A stretch of 39,300 bases of DNA from Candidatus Avelusimicrobium bubulum (GCA_902798835.1 CADBYN010000007.1:1-39300); one strand, 5' to 3'. Positions 15,587 through 25,510 are shown, counted from the first letter of the stretch. Notes: generated by a model not told the origin, from the letters alone. A program made the numbers and translations.

Positions 15587-16686
15587 AATTCCTCAAAAGG
15601 GGCCACAAAACTGCGCATTACTTCATTGGCCAAATAAAGGCCCTCTTTACTTAATTTTACCTTTTTCTGAGTGCGTGTGAGAAGTCCGTTTTGAATATGT
15701 TTTTCTATTTCTGACCCGAAAAGAGCAATTTGCCGTGGGGTTAACTCCACTCCCTCTAATTGTCTAAACGCCAGCATAAGCGTTTCCCCTTCTTTGGCTT
15801 TGCCGGTTAACTGTTCCGAAAAAGCGATGGGAGTCTTCCCACTCTCCATACATTCGATATATTCTGCCACGGAGGATGTATTCTGCCGGCGAACACCATT
15901 TCTATAGGAAGCAGCCGCACTGCCCAACCCCAAATATTCTCCATTCTGCCAGTAATTTGTATTATGTTGTGCGCGTCTGCCTGGTAACGCATAATTAGAA
16001 ATTTCGTAGTGTTCGTATCCCATCTCTACAAGCCGATTATGTGTCTCTTCTAACATAGAGCGCATCAGATTCTGATCGCATACAATTCCTTGTTTAAAAA
16101 ATGGAGTACCCTCCTCAATTTGTAACCCATATACAGAAATATGCTCCGGGTGCAGTTCAATAAGCCGCTGCAAACCACCCAAAAAACTATCTAGCGTTTG
16201 CGTGGGAAGCCCAGCAATTAAATCCACGTTAATATTTTTAAACCCCGCCTCGCGGGCGGCTTGGTAAGATTGCAAAAATCTTTCTGCAGTATGTATGCGC
16301 CCTAAAATCTTTAGTTCTGCATCATTAAAACTCTGTAATCCCATGCTCAAACGATCAAAACCCATCTCATGCAGCAATGCGGCTTTTGATAACGTTAAAC
16401 TCTCTGGGTTGGCTTCAAAGGTGCTTTCTGTAAAATTGGCAATCGGACAGAAATTTTTGCGAATGATTTTATCCAACTTACGCAATTGATGTTCCGCAAG
16501 TAAACTGGGAGTGCCTCCCCCAACATACAACATATTACATTCAAGCCCTTTATAAAGGGCGGCTTCGTGTGCTAAAGCATCTAAATAAGCGTCTATATAT
16601 TGTTCTTGGCCCGCAAAGGAAGAAAAGTCGCAATAGTTGCACTTCTGTTTACAAAAAGGAAGGTGGATATACAGCCCGCGGTTCAT
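15583..16686 (-). CDS. hemW: HemW-like radical SAM protein
   Basis: HemW is a radical SAM protein related to oxygen-independent coproporphyrinogen oxidase HemN and is thought to be a heme chaperone. The 367-residue product starts GLYIHLPFC and has the radical SAM cluster motif CxxxCxxC (Cys12, 16, 19) followed by DF. It also has [37 protein letters not shown] and the C-terminal HemN domain. HemW, unlike HemN, lacks the N-terminal extension before the cysteine motif, as seen here. It overlaps prfB by 4 bp and the cofE-like gene by 4 bp, so all belong to one minus-strand operon. Confidence 0.93.
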   Translation of the reverse strand: MNRGLYIHLPFCKQKCNYCDFSSFAGQEQYIDAYLDALAHEAALYKGLECNMLYVGGGTPSLLAEHQLRKLDKIIRKNFCPIANFTESTFEANPESLTLSKAALLHEMGFDRLSMGLQSFNDAELKILGRIHTAERFLQSYQAAREAGFKNINVDLIAGLPTQTLDSFLGGLQRLIELHPEHISVYGLQIEEGTPFFKQGIVCDQNLMRSMLEETHNRLVEMGYEHYEISNYALPGRRAQHNTNYWQNGEYLGLGSAAASYRNGVRRQNTSSVAEYIECMESGKTPIAFSEQLTGKAKEGETLMLAFRQLEGVELTPRQIALFGSEIEKHIQNGLLTRTQKKVKLSKEGLYLANEVMRSFVAPFEEL

Positions 16687-17804
16687 GCTTGTTTACGTTG
16701 AGCTTCGTAATTAAGATACGCCAAGATAAAGGGGTCAAGGTCTCCGTCCATAACAGCCGCAATTTGGCTGGTTTCATAACCGCTACGCAGATCTTTGACT
16801 AATTGATACGGCATAAAAACATAGGAACGAATTTGATGCCCCCAGGCAATTTCCCCTTTTTGACCGTAACGTTTTTCAGCTTCCCCGCGTTTTTTATCCA
16901 TCTCTAATTCATAGAGCTTGGCTTTAAGCATTTTCATGGCAGTCTGGCGATTTTGCAACTGACTGCGCTCGATACGGCACGATACCACAATCCCTGTCGG
17001 TTTATGTAGTAAACGCACGGCACTTTCTACTTTATTAACGTTTTGCCCGCCATGGCCACCGGCACGGGATGTTTCCAACTCGATATCGCTTTCCGGAATT
17101 TCAATATTGATATCCTCATCAATATCTGGCAGTACGTCACAGGAAGCAAAAGAAGTGTGCCGCCGGGCATTTGCATCAAAGGGAGATACACGCACCAAAC
17201 GATGCACGCCATTTTCCCCCTTTAAATACCCATACGCAAAGGGACCTTCCACCATGGCAGAAAGTGTTTTAATGCCGGCCTCGTCCCCAGGCTGGGAATC
17301 TAAGATAGAAAATTTGAATCCGTGCTGTTCGGACCAACGCGTATACATACGCACCAACATTTGCGCCCAATCACATGATTCGGTTCCGCCGGCACCCGCA
17401 TGTATAGTTAAGATGGCATTAAGTTTATCATTGGGTTCACTAAGACGTATAGCGGCTTCTTTTTGAGCAACTTGTTTTTCGGTTTCTTGCAAAGAATGGA
17501 ATAGGTTTTCAAGCTCTTGCTGATCTTGCATTTCTTTGCACAATTCAAACAAAGCTCGTGCATCCTCTAACCGTTTTTGTAGTTCAAAAAAAGTATCAAT
17601 GGCCGTCTTAAGCATGTCAATTTGACGGCTTACTTCTTTGGCTTTGTGCGTGTCATTCCAAAATTCCGGAGCAGCCGATATTTGCTGCAAAGAGGCCAAC
17701 TCTGTTTGCTTATCATTTACTTTATCAATAGCCTCAATTTTGGCTACCCGTGCAGCCAATTCTTCGATTTTTTGTTCTACATCTTTAAACTCAATGTTAT
17801 TCAT
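16683..17804 (-). CDS. prfB: Peptide chain release factor 2 (no programmed frameshift)
   Basis: RF2 recognises UGA and UAA stop codons and triggers peptide release. The 373-residue protein has the RF2 stop-recognition tripeptide SPF (207-209) and the catalytic GGQ (252-254) in [19 protein letters not shown]. The frame is continuous from the ATG through the region where many bacteria use a +1 programmed frameshift near codon 25, so this gene lacks that autoregulation. It overlaps lnt upstream by 8 bp and hemW downstream by 4 bp. Confidence 0.96.
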   Translation of the reverse strand: MNNIEFKDVEQKIEELAARVAKIEAIDKVNDKQTELASLQQISAAPEFWNDTHKAKEVSRQIDMLKTAIDTFFELQKRLEDARALFELCKEMQDQQELENLFHSLQETEKQVAQKEAAIRLSEPNDKLNAILTIHAGAGGTESCDWAQMLVRMYTRWSEQHGFKFSILDSQPGDEAGIKTLSAMVEGPFAYGYLKGENGVHRLVRVSPFDANARRHTSFASCDVLPDIDEDINIEIPESDIELETSRAGGHGGQNVNKVESAVRLLHKPTGIVVSCRIERSQLQNRQTAMKMLKAKLYELEMDKKRGEAEKRYGQKGEIAWGHQIRSYVFMPYQLVKDLRSGYETSQIAAVMDGDLDPFILAYLNYEAQRKQA

Positions 17805-19419
17805 AAAAAAATACGACGGTAGAAATCCCTATCGTAAAAAACAAAATAGCACATATCCACGCAAACCAATCGCCCCATTGCGTGTAAAACGTATTGCGAT
17901 CTGTTACAGAAAGAGGAACGCTGAGCGTTAAAATTTCTTGCGTGAACAAGTTGGATTGCTCTTTTATGTTGCCAAACGCATCTATGTAGGCGGAAAATCC
18001 CGTATTGGCAGCCCGCAATACAGGCCGGCCGTTTTCCACAGCACGCAATACATTGGCTGCCAAATGTTGATAAGGCGCTGCCGTATTAAAAAACCAGGCG
18101 TCATTGGTAATGTTTATAAACAATTGCGCTCCTTCTTTATTTCGTTCACGCCATAACTGCGGAAAGATAGCTTCATAACATACCGTGGTGCCCAGTTTCA
18201 CGCCTCCAGCATCCAACAAGGGTTGTACGGAAGGCCCCGCAGAGAAGGAGCCCAGGGCCCCCATAACTTCAACATCCTTAAGTATGTAACGAAAAAATCT
18301 TTCAAACGGAAAGAATTCCCCGAACGGAACTAATTTTTCTTTACGATACGCGGATAGTCCTTGCGCATCTGGACTTAACAGATAGGCGCCTACGTACTGC
18401 TCATTTCCATCGGAAAAAATGTTCGAACCGATAATTTGATAAGCACCGCTGTTTTGGCCAATATTCGAAAATAAATCAAAATATTTTTCATCGGTTAAAG
18501 AACCCGGGACAGCGCTTTCTGGCCAAACCGCCAAATAGAGCCCTTTATCGGTTAATTGAGCACCCATATCTTTTAAAGTAGCATCAATTTCTTCTTCAAA
18601 TTCAGCAGTCCATTTTTTGTATTGGTCTATATTAGGTTGCATAAGCGCTGCTCGCACCGTAAGCAAAGAGCGAGGATTGGCTAAAAAACGAGCGAATTTA
18701 TCTTGCATATGTTTGCCTGCTCCATATACACAAGCAAATACAACCGTAGCTATGATTAATTGCCACACTCCTTTTCCAAAACCATTTTGCCCAAAACACC
18801 ACCCAACGCTGGACCCCACGAAAGCTAATAGAAAACTTAAACCATATACACCTGTAAAAGAAGCTATATACAACACTTGGGGCATATTCCATTGGGTGTA
18901 ACCCAGCATAATCCATGGGAACCCCAGCCCATAAAAAGCAATCGTTTGATGTAACCATTCCAGAGCCACCCATCCACATGCAGCCAAAAGCGGGAAAAAT
19001 GCACCTGTTTTCTTTAAGAAATAACAAGCACCCCCAAATACAGCAAATTGCACAGCCAGCAAACCAGATAACCCTAACCAAGCCGCCAGCGATAATGTCC
19101 TGGAAAGTCCTCCCCCGTGCAGACAAGTATAGTAAATCCAGGATAAAAGCAAAGCATTACTAAGCAATCCTGTTAACCAACCATATCCTACCGATCCCCA
19201 AAAACCACGCACATGACATATCCCCCAAATAAAAGGGGCAAGTATAAGCCAGGCTACAAAAGGAAGGGATATTTTTGGATAACTAAGATAAAATAATCCT
19301 GCACAAAGCACTAAACAAGCCGTCAAGAATGCCCAACGACTCAAATGGCAGAAAAGAGCCTTTCCCCGTCGCCAAAGCGAAGAATCCTGTTTAGTAGAAG
19401 TATCTTGCGATTCGGACAT
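17797..19419 (-). CDS. lnt: Apolipoprotein N-acyltransferase
   Basis: Lnt adds the third acyl chain to the N-terminal cysteine of lipoproteins in the inner membrane, which is usually a trait of diderm bacteria. The 540-residue protein has an N-terminal block of membrane helices (about 28-235) and a nitrilase-like periplasmic domain. The catalytic triad residues are all visible: Glu301 in WPES, Lys362 in EKLVPFGEF and Cys414 in VCYE. A final membrane helix lies at about 515-538. There is no Shine-Dalgarno sequence before the ATG, but the preceding stop codon is 2 nt away, so translation is probably coupled to the eight-cysteine protein. Confidence 0.95.
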   Translation of the reverse strand: MSESQDTSTKQDSSLWRRGKALFCHLSRWAFLTACLVLCAGLFYLSYPKISLPFVAWLILAPFIWGICHVRGFWGSVGYGWLTGLLSNALLLSWIYYTCLHGGGLSRTLSLAAWLGLSGLLAVQFAVFGGACYFLKKTGAFFPLLAACGWVALEWLHQTIAFYGLGFPWIMLGYTQWNMPQVLYIASFTGVYGLSFLLAFVGSSVGWCFGQNGFGKGVWQLIIATVVFACVYGAGKHMQDKFARFLANPRSLLTVRAALMQPNIDQYKKWTAEFEEEIDATLKDMGAQLTDKGLYLAVWPESAVPGSLTDEKYFDLFSNIGQNSGAYQIIGSNIFSDGNEQYVGAYLLSPDAQGLSAYRKEKLVPFGEFFPFERFFRYILKDVEVMGALGSFSAGPSVQPLLDAGGVKLGTTVCYEAIFPQLWRERNKEGAQLFINITNDAWFFNTAAPYQHLAANVLRAVENGRPVLRAANTGFSAYIDAFGNIKEQSNLFTQEILTLSVPLSVTDRNTFYTQWGDWFAWICAILFFTIGISTVVFFYE

Positions 19420-19421
19420 AA

Positions 19422-19853
19422 TTAATAATCAATTTTGCACACATGAGCCTTACACACAGCTCGTGCGGAAGGGCTGCATTCTTTAATCACCGAAACTTGA
19501 TCTGCACAGGCCTTCGTGAGCATTTTAGAACCTTGTAATGCGTTAAAATCAGTAATATAGTTCACGTTAATGGCCACTACACCGCTAGGGCCTGCGGCAC
19601 AACCACACGGGTCTTTATCCACAATCAAACAATCTTCATCTTGTTGACATGAATAAATCCGGTTTAAACGCACTTTGCGAGCCGCCTCTTGTTCAGCTTT
19701 GGCGGAGGCCTCTTTTTTGGCCAATAATTCTTCTGAACTTAAACGAGGAATTTTCACCACAATAGGGGAATCATGCGCCATAAATAAGGGAATTAACATC
19801 AACACACATATAGTGCAGGTTAATAAAAAAATATTTGTGATCATTTTTTTCAT
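19422..19853 (-). CDS. Membrane-anchored or secreted eight-cysteine protein
   Basis: This 143-residue protein has an N-terminal hydrophobic segment (about 5-25), an Ala/Glu/Lys-rich helical stalk (about 38-62) and a compact C-terminal domain. That domain contains exactly eight cysteines (69, 75, 83, 85, 116, 126, 134, 139) in the order C-x5-C-x7-C-x-C...C-x9-C-x7-C-x4-C. The spacing suggests four disulfides or a metal site outside the cytoplasm, and resembles what I recall as an eight-cysteine-cluster domain; the function of that domain is not known to me. The ATG at 19853 overlaps the secA stop (ATGA), with GGAG correctly placed; a longer upstream start would lie inside secA. The gene sits between secA and lnt. 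Confidence 0.75.
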   Translation of the reverse strand: MKKMITNIFLLTCTICVLMLIPLFMAHDSPIVVKIPRLSSEELLAKKEASAKAEQEAARKVRLNRIYSCQQDEDCLIVDKDPCGCAAGPSGVVAINVNYITDFNALQGSKMLTKACADQVSVIKECSPSARAVCKAHVCKIDY

Positions 19854-22441
19854 TGGTTTGCTCCACAACATTTTTTGTATTTTTTCCCGCTTCCACAAGG
19901 ACATGGATCATTACGCCCGATATGTTTTTGCACGGGGGCGTTTTGATCCGGATTTTTAGCGGCTGCCGCCTGGGCACGCTCAGCGGCTGTTCGCCGAGGA
20001 GGCAATTGCAGGCGGAAAATATAACTAACCATCAAATCGCGAATACGGTTCATCATGGCCGTGTACAACTTGTAAGACTCTTTTTGATATTCGATCAATG
20101 GATCTTTTTGTGCATATCCACGCAAACTTACGCTATTTTGTAGTTGATCGAGCTCATACAAATTTTGCTTCCAAGCTGTATCGATAATTTGCAATAAAAG
20201 CATGCGCTCGATTTCTCCAAAATCAAGCCCCTGCTCGGCAAAATAAAGAGTACGTTGGGCATATAAGTCCTTAACCGTATTCATGATATCATCAACTAAT
20301 TCATCCTGCGATTTCTTACCCACACTTTGCGCCGTAAGTTCAAACGGCAGTGGGAAGAATTGGTGCAATCCTGCATTTAACGCCGTGAAATTGGATTTTT
20401 GCGGATGTTGCGGATGATAGTATTGTTCCACAAGTTCCACTACAATTTCCTCCATCATTTGATGGGATTTTTCCGTCATATTTTCACCGTCTAATATGGC
20501 ATTGCGAATCCCGTAGATGGCCGTACGTTGCTGATTCATTACTTTATCGTAATCTAACAGTTGTTTGCGGATGTCGAAGTTGCGCCCTTCTACCATACGT
20601 TGAGCACCTTCAATTTGGCGAGAAAGCATAAAAGATTCAATGGCTTCTCCTTCTTTCATTCCCACACGAGATAAAATGGCTCCGATCTTTTGGGAATTGG
20701 CAAACAAACGCATCAGTTCGTCATCCAACGCAATGTAAAAGCGTGAACTACCCGGGTCCCCCTGACGTGCACAACGCCCGCGCAACTGGTTGTCAATACG
20801 CCGACTCTCATGCCGTTCACTTCCAATTACGTGCAGCCCCCCCAACTTCACAACAGCTTCTTGTTCTTCCGGCGTGGTAGGATTTCCGCCCAATACAATA
20901 TCGGTTCCACGTCCGGCCATGTTCGTAGCAATGGTAACAGCCCCTTTGCGACCCGCCTGGCTAATGATTTGGGCTTCCATCTCGTGGTATTTGGCATTTA
21001 ATACTTTGTGAGGAATCCCCTTTTGGCGAAGCATTTGACTGAGTTTTTCGGATTTTTCAATACTGCGCGTCCCCACCAGCACAGGGGCCCCTTGTTTCCA
21101 CAATCCTTCCACTTCATCTACAATTGCATTGAATTTAGCTCGTTCGGTAAGATATACACTATCCGGGTAGTCAATACGCTTGGAAGGACGGTTCGGACGA
21201 ATTTCGACTACATCTAATTTATAAATCTGCCAAAACTCATTGGCTTCCGTCATAGCTGTACCCGTCATACCGGAGAGTTTGTTGTACAGTTTAAAGAAAT
21301 TCTGGAATGTAATTGTAGCGAGCGTCTGGTTTTCTTCTTTAATCTGCAACCCTTCTTTAGCTTCTACCGCTTGGTGCAACCCATCACTCCATCGTCGGCC
21401 CGGCATTAGACGCCCGGTAAATTCGTCTACAATAATTACTTCGCCGTCTTTGATTACATAATCTACGTCCCGTTCGTATAGATGATGTGCGCGCAACGCC
21501 TGGTTAATGTGATGCACCCATTCGGATTGCACATCATCATACAAGTTGGTTACGTTTAAGAATTTTTCAGCTTTAGCAATACCAGTATCTGTAAGCGTGG
21601 CCGTTTGCGCTTTCTCATCAATGATAGCATCTACGCCTTCATCCAAATTAACCCCCTCGTATTTAGCTTTTACCTCATCTTTTTCCGTAATGAGACGCAC
21701 TTTTAAAGAGGGAATTAAACGATTGACGATATAATATTTATCGGTGCTTTGATCTGACGGACCGGAAATAATAAGCGGGGTGCGGGCTTCGTCAATTAAA
21801 ATGGAGTCCACTTCGTCAACAATACAGTAGTTTAACGGCCGCAAGACACGGTCTTCTCGGTTAATTACCATGTTATCGCGCAAGTAATCAAACCCTAATT
21901 CGTTATTGGTCACGTAGGTAATATCTTTTTGATACATCTCGCGGCGTTCGGAATTTTCCATATCGTGGCCGATAAAACCTACTGTGAGACCCAAAAATTC
22001 GTGGATGGGACCCATCCATTGGCGGTCACGCTTGGCTAAATAATCGTTAACCGTTACTACATGCACCCCTTTGCCGGTAAGTGCATTTAAGTAGGACGGG
22101 AGCACGGCCACTAATGTTTTCCCTTCCCCAGTACGCATTTCGGCAATTTTGCCTTGGTGAAGTACAATACCACCTAATAATTGCACATCATACGGACGAA
22201 GACCGATAACACGTTTGGCCGCCTCACGCACCGTTGCAAATGCTTCGGCCAATATATCATCCAACGTTTCTCCCTCTGCCAAACGTTTTCTGAATTCCTG
22301 CGTTTTGGCTTTCAATTGATCGTCGCTAAGGGCTTCCATCTGCGCAGCTAACGCGTTGGCCTTGTCTACATAGTGTTGAATTTTCTTTAAGTCTCTTTCG
22401 CTTTTCGTTCCAAAAATTTTGTTAATTACAGTTTGAATCAT
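19850..22441 (-). CDS. secA: Preprotein translocase ATPase SecA
   Basis: SecA drives export of unfolded proteins through SecYEG. The 863-residue product has Walker A GEGKT in [14 protein letters not shown] (about 103-115), Walker B-like [44 protein letters not shown] and the C-terminal zinc-binding, SecB-binding tail [13 protein letters not shown] (Cys847, 849, 858, 859). All motor domains are intact. A Gln/Ala-rich linker precedes the zinc tail. An AAAGGA site precedes the ATG. The upstream secreted-protein gene stops 44 nt before, so cotranscription is likely. Confidence 0.97.
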   Translation of the reverse strand: MIQTVINKIFGTKSERDLKKIQHYVDKANALAAQMEALSDDQLKAKTQEFRKRLAEGETLDDILAEAFATVREAAKRVIGLRPYDVQLLGGIVLHQGKIAEMRTGEGKTLVAVLPSYLNALTGKGVHVVTVNDYLAKRDRQWMGPIHEFLGLTVGFIGHDMENSERREMYQKDITYVTNNELGFDYLRDNMVINREDRVLRPLNYCIVDEVDSILIDEARTPLIISGPSDQSTDKYYIVNRLIPSLKVRLITEKDEVKAKYEGVNLDEGVDAIIDEKAQTATLTDTGIAKAEKFLNVTNLYDDVQSEWVHHINQALRAHHLYERDVDYVIKDGEVIIVDEFTGRLMPGRRWSDGLHQAVEAKEGLQIKEENQTLATITFQNFFKLYNKLSGMTGTAMTEANEFWQIYKLDVVEIRPNRPSKRIDYPDSVYLTERAKFNAIVDEVEGLWKQGAPVLVGTRSIEKSEKLSQMLRQKGIPHKVLNAKYHEMEAQIISQAGRKGAVTIATNMAGRGTDIVLGGNPTTPEEQEAVVKLGGLHVIGSERHESRRIDNQLRGRCARQGDPGSSRFYIALDDELMRLFANSQKIGAILSRVGMKEGEAIESFMLSRQIEGAQRMVEGRNFDIRKQLLDYDKVMNQQRTAIYGIRNAILDGENMTEKSHQMMEEIVVELVEQYYHPQHPQKSNFTALNAGLHQFFPLPFELTAQSVGKKSQDELVDDIMNTVKDLYAQRTLYFAEQGLDFGEIERMLLLQIIDTAWKQNLYELDQLQNSVSLRGYAQKDPLIEYQKESYKLYTAMMNRIRDLMVSYIFRLQLPPRRTAAERAQAAAAKNPDQNAPVQKHIGRNDPCPCGSGKKYKKCCGANQ

Positions 22442-22485
22442 AGTTAAATCCTTTTGAGTAAAATTTATAAGACAACGCTTATTTT

Positions 22486-23124
22486 CTACTCGGCTACCGG
22501 TTTTTTATGCTTGGTTTTAATTTGCAAATTAGAGGCTTGCTTTAGAGTTGTTTGCTCCGCGAGCACGCGCGCGCGAGTTCGCTCAAGCCTATCTTCTACC
22601 AACCCAATAATTTGCTCCCCAACATTCGTTTTTAAATTTTTTAAATCGTTCTCCAACGCTGAGATAACCTCGCGATCACCCTGAAATTTTGAAGATTTGT
22701 ATTGTGCTAATAACTCTTCTTTAATTTGTATGCTAACTGCCCAAATGCGAGAGAAAATTTTACGCAGCTGTTCTTGCGCATGTTGTCGTGCTGCAGGCTC
22801 TATATTTTCTGCGGCGTAAGAATAACGAACGGCCTGTTGGTATTCTTGCGTAGCATCGTACAACGCCAGCGAATTATCAAAATTGCGTGCCAAGGCGGCC
22901 AATTCGTATTTTGTATCTAAGTTATCGATGGGCTTTTGGGCTAAATACGCAGAAATTAATCCTTCTACTAACTCGGAAATATTTTGATCTTGCGAAGCTT
23001 TTTCCAATAATTGCGGATTAAAGTTTCCTACAATTTCGCGTGCTTTTTCAGGTGTAAGTATCTGCTGCGCGTAGAGCGCAGAAGATAACGTAACCGTAGC
23101 TAATAGAAATAAACCGCGTTTCAT
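22486..23124 (-). CDS. Secreted helical protein of unknown function
   Basis: This 212-residue protein has a clear Sec signal peptide (MKRG, hydrophobic core 5-14, SALYAQ with cleavage predicted after Ala19). The mature protein has no cysteines and is rich in Gln, Glu, Ala and Leu. It looks mostly alpha-helical, with likely coiled coil in 120-190 and a basic tail ending KTKHKKPVAE. I do not recognise a family; a periplasmic scaffold or chaperone-like role is possible but unsupported. It is the gene directly upstream of secA on the same strand. The last codons include a (CG)n tract that is repeated upstream of the gene. Confidence 0.7.
   Translation of the reverse strand: MKRGLFLLATVTLSSALYAQQILTPEKAREIVGNFNPQLLEKASQDQNISELVEGLISAYLAQKPIDNLDTKYELAALARNFDNSLALYDATQEYQQAVRYSYAAENIEPAARQHAQEQLRKIFSRIWAVSIQIKEELLAQYKSSKFQGDREVISALENDLKNLKTNVGEQIIGLVEDRLERTRARVLAEQTTLKQASNLQIKTKHKKPVAE
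22565..22579. repeat. 15-bp (CG)n direct repeat, copy 1
   Basis: ACGCGCGCGCGAGTT occurs here, near the 3' end of the secreted-protein gene, and is repeated exactly at 23161-23175 upstream of the same gene. Such an alternating CG tract is unusual in this moderately AT-rich sequence. Confidence 0.5.
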
Positions 23125-23160
23125 AGGAAATCCCTTCTATTATTTTACTATATTCCAGGT

Positions 23161-23175
23161 ACGCGCGCGCGAGTT
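23161..23175. repeat. 15-bp (CG)n direct repeat, copy 2
   Basis: This is an exact copy of the sequence at 22565-22579 in the same orientation. It lies 37 bp upstream of the start codon of the gene at 22486-23124, in or near its promoter region. Confidence 0.5.
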
Positions 23176-23221
23176 TTTCCACTTTTACTCCCTAAATTTG
23201 TTAAATGGTGTTTCAAAAAGT

Positions 23222-23249
23222 AAAGGCGCTAGCATTTGCTAGCGCCTTT
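23222..23249 (-). terminator. Terminator of the CcmI-like gene
   Basis: There is a perfect 12-bp stem (23222-23233 with 23238-23249) with loop ATTT. Read on the minus strand it is followed by a T-rich tract (ACTTTTTG). It lies 20 bp past the stop of the gene at 23269. Confidence 0.85.
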
Positions 23250-23268
23250 TAATTAAGTTACGTAAAAC

Positions 23269-23742
23269 TTACCTAGCGGCCGTCCGAAAGAAATTGCCTT
23301 TGACGTTTTTGGCCAATTGCACTTTGCCCAATGTCTTATCAGCCTCTACAACGATGTCTTGGGCATTGGCGGTTACAAACCCGTCCACAGAGCCAAATAC
23401 ATCGCCTTCTTTAATGATACCCAGCTGGCCATGGCTATTAATTTGAACTTCCAATTTCAAGCCGCCCTCCACGCTTTCGGTCAGCAAATCCCCTTCTCCC
23501 ATAGAAAAGGCTAACGGGAATTTAGGATTTACTACCCGCTTAATGGCCACCGGAACGTCTGCCTCGTTTTTCACAATAATGGCACACGCGTTATTATCCG
23601 CTTGCGCCAATTGCAACAAACGCTGCGGTACGTTTACAGTACCGGCCAAGTCAAAACGGGCCTTTTGCGGGGCACAATGCATACAATAGTAACATACACC
23701 CACACTCACAGCAGCCACAATCAATGCGAAGATCTTTCTCAT
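23269..23742 (-). CDS. Membrane-anchored protein with a CcmI/CycH C-terminal-like domain
   Basis: This 157-residue protein has one N-terminal hydrophobic segment (about 3-20), then a beta-rich domain. The order of its motifs recalls the C-terminal part of cytochrome c biogenesis factors CcmI/CycH: a GTV start, an ACAIIVKNEADVPVAIKRV strand pair, PLAFSMGEGDLL, a LEVQINSHGQ strand and EGDVFGSV. In CcmI that domain binds apocytochrome c, but no cytochrome c biogenesis gene is in the window, so the role may differ (for example a generic periplasmic beta-domain). The gene stands alone, with its own promoter and terminator. The start has no Shine-Dalgarno sequence and TAAAAT lies 6 nt before the ATG. 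Confidence 0.6.
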   Translation of the reverse strand: MRKIFALIVAAVSVGVCYYCMHCAPQKARFDLAGTVNVPQRLLQLAQADNNACAIIVKNEADVPVAIKRVVNPKFPLAFSMGEGDLLTESVEGGLKLEVQINSHGQLGIIKEGDVFGSVDGFVTANAQDIVVEADKTLGKVQLAKNVKGNFFRTAAR

Positions 23743-23748
23743 ACTAAT

Positions 23749-23778
23749 ATTTTATCCTAAATTGGACAAGTTTGGCAA
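23749..23778 (-). promoter_or_regulatory. Promoter of the CcmI-like gene (leaderless type)
   Basis: On the minus strand TTGCCA (23778-23773) and TAAAAT (23754-23749) are separated by 18 bp. The -10 ends 6 nt before the ATG at 23742, so the transcript should begin at the start codon. Confidence 0.55.
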
Positions 23779-23799
23779 GTCCCCTGAGCGCCAAAAGCA

Positions 23800-23829
23800 C
23801 GAAACACACAATTTTACTTGTGTGTTTCG
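23800..23829 (-). terminator. Terminator of the SH3-protein gene
   Basis: There is a perfect 12-bp stem (23800-23811 with 23818-23829) with a 6-nt loop. Read on the minus strand it is followed by GTGCTTTTGG. It lies 28 bp past the stop at 23858. Confidence 0.75.
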
Positions 23830-23857
23830 TTTGTTAAATCAACTAGCTATTGTGAGA

Positions 23858-24325
23858 TTATTGCTTAAAGAATCCCCACAAATTGGCGTTATATACCCAA
23901 CCTTTGCAAACGCCATCGGAAGCTTTAAGCGGTTCGTCTTGCACTTGGATCCATTTTCCTTTTTTGGAAATATATTTAAACGGATAGCCTTTTTCTACCG
24001 TGCAAACAATATCGCCGCTGGCGGACGGAGTAGCGCGTACGTTCAAATCAATTTTAGCAGACATCCCACCGTTGGGGCTTAACAACGAGGAAGAAATCCA
24101 ACCTTGATACCCTTCAAAATCTTTTACAAGCACCCATTCTTTATTCTCGTTGGCTTTAATCATGATGAGCGGCGTATAGCGCCAAGCGTGCCATTTAATT
24201 GCACAATCTGTACTTGCACAGGTGCGAATGTTAGCTTCTTTGGTGTTCACGCTGGCGTATTTTTGGGCGAAGGTCGGAACACTAAGCAACATACAAAGTG
24301 AAAATAAAGCAATTAGTTTTTTCAT
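23858..24325 (-). CDS. Secreted protein with tandem bacterial SH3 domains
   Basis: This 155-residue protein has a signal peptide (hydrophobic core 4-17, cleavage predicted after the Ala of TFAQ). Two SH3-like repeats follow. The first (about 22-85) has EANIRTCASTDCAIKW and EGYQGWISSSLL; the second (about 88-155) has KIDLNVRATPSASGDIV, KGKWIQVQ and GWVYNANLWG. Such domains bind peptidoglycan or cell-surface ligands, so a periplasmic, envelope-related role is likely. It has four cysteines in the mature form, pairs of which may be disulfide bonded. A GAGGAGA ribosome site and its own promoter are present. Confidence 0.88.
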   Translation of the reverse strand: MKKLIALFSLCMLLSVPTFAQKYASVNTKEANIRTCASTDCAIKWHAWRYTPLIMIKANENKEWVLVKDFEGYQGWISSSLLSPNGGMSAKIDLNVRATPSASGDIVCTVEKGYPFKYISKKGKWIQVQDEPLKASDGVCKGWVYNANLWGFFKQ

Positions 24326-24362
24326 AAATCTCCTCTTTAGCTAAGGTCTGTCCTATGTTATA

Positions 24363-24392
24363 AGTATAGCAATACTAAGAAAACTTTTGCAA
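24363..24392 (-). promoter_or_regulatory. Promoter of the SH3-protein gene
   Basis: On the minus strand TTGCAA (24392-24387) and TATACT (24368-24363) are 18 bp apart, and the -10 is preceded by TGC (extended -10). The predicted leader is about 30 nt. Confidence 0.6.
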
Positions 24393-24429
24393 GTGTTTTT
24401 TCACATTCCCGGTCAATCCCCAAAAAAGG

Positions 24430-24457
24430 TATAATGTAAATATATCTATAGAGGAGA
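24430..24457 (+). promoter_or_regulatory. Promoter -10 and ribosome site of the nfu gene
   Basis: TATAAT at 24430-24435 is a perfect -10; the -35 region is poor. GAGGAGA (24451-24457) is well placed before the ATG at 24462. The promoter is divergent from the SH3-protein promoter. Confidence 0.5.
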
Positions 24458-24461
24458 TTTT

Positions 24462-24686
24462 ATGAAAGAAGCCGTAGAAAAAGTAATTAACGAAATCCGC
24501 CCCATCTTACAATCTGATGGAGGCGACATTCAACTTATTGGTGTAGATGAAAAAACCGGTATTGTAACGGTGGGGCTACGCGGCCATTGTGGCAGTTGCC
24601 CACATGCACAAATGACGTTACAAGCCGTCGTGGAACGCCGCATTAAAGAAGTTGTCCCCGGCGTGACCGCTGTAGAACGCGTATAG
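24462..24686 (+). CDS. NifU C-terminal-domain (Nfu-type) Fe-S scaffold protein
   Basis: Nfu domains carry a [4Fe-4S] cluster between two subunits and deliver it to target enzymes. The 74-residue protein is a minimal Nfu domain: IRPILQSDGGDIQLIGVD, then the cluster-binding CxxC (Cys43, Cys46) in GHCGSCPHAQMTL, and the closing VVPGVTAVERV. It lacks the degenerate A-type domain of NfuA and the IscU domain of NifU. Radical SAM HemW, encoded in the same window, is a possible client by family, not by evidence. The PHP gene follows after 6 bp and is probably cotranscribed. Confidence 0.93.
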   Translation: MKEAVEKVINEIRPILQSDGGDIQLIGVDEKTGIVTVGLRGHCGSCPHAQMTLQAVVERRIKEVVPGVTAVERV

Positions 24687-24692
24687 CTTTCT

Positions 24693-25502
24693 ATGCCAGT
24701 AATCGACCTACACACACATTCTTTTTTTTCCGATGGAACATGCTCGCCGGAAGAGGTGGTGCACGCTGCTTTAAAAAGCGGGGTGCAAATCTTTTCGCTT
24801 ACTGACCACGATACGATGGACGGCGTTGCCCGCGCGCAACTGCTTGCAAGCGAGCGAAAACTAAAGTTTGTGTGCGGGGTGGAAATCAGCACGTGCGAAC
24901 ATGATCACTTACATTTTACCGGATATAATATAGACGCAAATGATGTTTCCTTCCAAACTTTTCTCAAAGAAAACCGCGAAAAACGCATCGGCCGCATCCG
25001 CCAAGTAATTAAACAATTGCAAGAAGCGGGTGTGGAAATCACCGAAGAAGATGTGTTTTCGCGCGTGTCTAATACGGTGTCGCGTGCACACGTGGCCGAC
25101 ACACTAAAAGCCAAGGGGTATGCTCCCACACGTCAGGCGGCTTTCCGCAAGTATTTAATAGAGGGCCAACCGGGATATGTGGCCCCGATAGGGGTAACGG
25201 CTACACAAGCCATTGCTCGCATTAAAAAAGCCGGCGGGCTAGCAGTTATTGCACACCCGGGTATTGTAACGGATCATTGGGATTTCCCCGCGTGGAAAGA
25301 AGCCGGCCTAGATGGTATTGAAGTATTTTATCCGGCACACTCGTTTAGCATTCGCCAAGAACTTTTGCACTTGGCAGACAAGTATGGTTTATTTGCAACA
25401 GCCGGGTCGGATTATCACGGCCCCAAAGGCGGCCGCAGCTCTACCCCCGGAATACAAATTCCCCAAAATCACTACAATAAATTGCTTAGCACTTTGTTTT
25501 AA
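24693..25502 (+). CDS. PHP-domain phosphoesterase (TrpH / YciV-like)
   Basis: PHP enzymes of this type are trinuclear-metal phosphoesterases. The E. coli homologue (RNase AM) removes nucleotides from RNA 5' ends, and others hydrolyse 3',5'-bisphosphonucleotides. The 269-residue protein has all four PHP motifs: DLHTHS (His7, His9) with FFSDG, LTDHDTMDG (Asp38, His39), GVEIS (Glu64) and, late, VIAHPG and GSDYHGPK. An inserted helical region (about 95-165) contains SRAHVADTL, as in the family. Length is standard. Its own strong terminator follows. Confidence 0.9.
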   Translation: MPVIDLHTHSFFSDGTCSPEEVVHAALKSGVQIFSLTDHDTMDGVARAQLLASERKLKFVCGVEISTCEHDHLHFTGYNIDANDVSFQTFLKENREKRIGRIRQVIKQLQEAGVEITEEDVFSRVSNTVSRAHVADTLKAKGYAPTRQAAFRKYLIEGQPGYVAPIGVTATQAIARIKKAGGLAVIAHPGIVTDHWDFPAWKEAGLDGIEVFYPAHSFSIRQELLHLADKYGLFATAGSDYHGPKGGRSSTPGIQIPQNHYNKLLSTLF

Positions 25503-25510
25503 CTTAAAAA

